The notes under the pieces were generated by a model. The model saw nothing but the letters and a program-made list of their open reading frames with translations. It was not told the origin of the DNA and did no database searches. A program made the position numbers and the translations under genes. Source: an uncultured Asticcacaulis sp. (GTDB taxonomy: Bacteria > Pseudomonadota > Alphaproteobacteria > Caulobacterales > Caulobacteraceae). Taken from it: 6,325 nucleotides of DNA. Below, in pieces: positions 5,694 through 6,325 of the stretch. The stretch spans positions 1 to 6,325 of the forward strand of contig CAMLIY010000181.1 in assembly GCA_946480125.1 (NCBI GenBank), in the 5' to 3' direction. Within the stretch, counting starts at the first letter, position 1. Each line of letters begins with the position of its first letter.

Positions 5694-6325
5694 TTAGCTC
5701 ATCGTCGGAATAATAAATGCCTGGTCACCAATATCACCGTCCGGCCAGCGCTGCGTCACCGTCTTGACCTTGGTATAGAAGCGCACGCCGTCCTCGCCAT
5801 ACTGGTTCATATCGCCGAAGGCCGAGCGCTTCCAGCCGCCAAACGAATGATAGGCCACCGGCACAGGGATCGGTACATTGATGCCCACCATGCCGACATT
5901 GACCTTGGCGGCAAATTCGCGCGCCGCCAATCCGTTGCGCGTGAAGATGGCCACGCCGTTGCCATAAGGATGTTGCGAAGGCAGCAAAGCAGCTTCTTCC
6001 AGGGTTTCGGCCCGCACGACTTGCAGCACCGGCCCGAAAATCTCTTCCTGATAGGTCTGCATGTCCGGCCTGACATGATCAAACAGGGTCGGCCCGATAA
6101 AGAAGCCCTCCTCATGCCCCTGTAGCTTCAGGCCACGCCCATCGAGCAGCAGCTTCGCGCCCTCATCGACGCCCATCTGGATATAGTTTTCCACCTTGGC
6201 CTTATGGACGGCCGAAATCACCGGTCCGTAATGCGCCTCGGTATCGGTCGAGATGCCCACTTTCAGATTGCGCGCCGCGTCGATCATGCGCTCGACAAAG
6301 GCATCCGCCGTCTTGGCGCCCACGG
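5694..6325 (-). CDS. mmsA: Methylmalonate-semialdehyde dehydrogenase (CoA-acylating), C-terminal part, cut by the window edge
   Basis: MmsA converts methylmalonate semialdehyde to propionyl-CoA with NAD+ and CoA, releasing CO2; it is the final step of valine degradation. About 209 C-terminal residues of an expected total near 500 are present. The reading frame runs through the right edge, and the GTG at 6323 is an internal valine, not a start. Visible are EEIFGPVL (about residue 93-100 of the fragment), whose second Glu contacts the NAD ribose in aldehyde dehydrogenases, PYGNGVAIFT (119-128), and NVGMVGINVPIPVPVAYHSF (142-161) followed by GGWKRSAFGD. The last block, with its IPVPVAYHSFGG stretch, distinguishes MmsA from other aldehyde dehydrogenases. 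The catalytic cysteine and Rossmann nucleotide site lie outside the window. It is the most upstream operon gene visible; the operon promoter is not seen. Confidence 0.95.
   Translation of the reverse strand, partial: VGAKTADAFVERMIDAARNLKVGISTDTEAHYGPVISAVHKAKVENYIQMGVDEGAKLLLDGRGLKLQGHEEGFFIGPTLFDHVRPDMQTYQEEIFGPVLQVVRAETLEEAALLPSQHPYGNGVAIFTRNGLAAREFAAKVNVGMVGINVPIPVPVAYHSFGGWKRSAFGDMNQYGEDGVRFYTKVKTVTQRWPDGDIGDQAFIIPTMS

Noticed and set aside
6321..6323. GTG as the start codon of the last minus-strand gene
   Set aside because: The protein is the C-terminal part of an aldehyde dehydrogenase of about 500 residues, and the frame continues past the window edge, so this is an internal valine codon.

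Overview
The window looks like ordinary chromosomal DNA from a moderately GC-rich alphaproteobacterium. A member of the Caulobacterales (for example Asticcacaulis-like) or a sphingomonad relative would fit the gene content, the compact overlapping layout and the interspersed GC-rich repeat with CCCCCTCC and CACCTCCCCCGC blocks. This placement is inferred from style, because there is no rRNA or other phylogenetic marker here.

Layout. Bases 1-148 hold two head-to-head copies of the interspersed repeat and the ribosome-binding site of prpD. prpD (149-1600, +) encodes 2-methylcitrate dehydratase. It ends tail-to-tail, with overlapping stop codons, against a small secreted CAP/SCP-domain protein gene (1597-2067, -). 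A 188-base divergent intergenic region follows, with a plausible promoter reading right. It leads into a 101-residue protein gene of unknown function (2256-2561, +), which again overlaps its convergent neighbour at the stop codons. From 2558 to the right edge everything is on the minus strand and forms a valine (isobutyryl-CoA) degradation operon. In transcription order it is mmsA (cut by the window edge), an isobutyryl-CoA dehydrogenase gene, a 3-hydroxyisobutyryl-CoA hydrolase gene and the 3-hydroxyisobutyrate dehydrogenase gene mmsB. A third repeat copy sits between mmsA and the dehydrogenase gene. The last three genes overlap by 1 and 4 bases.

How the genes work together. The operon would take isobutyryl-CoA to methacrylyl-CoA, then (after a hydration step whose enzyme is not in the window) from 3-hydroxyisobutyryl-CoA to 3-hydroxyisobutyrate, methylmalonate semialdehyde and finally propionyl-CoA. 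PrpD belongs to the 2-methylcitrate cycle, which disposes of propionyl-CoA, so the two metabolic blocks are sequential although they lie on opposite strands. The CAP protein and the small unknown gene have no evident metabolic link.

I see no phage, transposase, tRNA, rRNA, CRISPR or defence gene. The parts least explained by known biology are the repeat family, whose stems change sequence while staying paired, and the small unknown gene with its promoter region. I did not find an obviously new multi-gene system.
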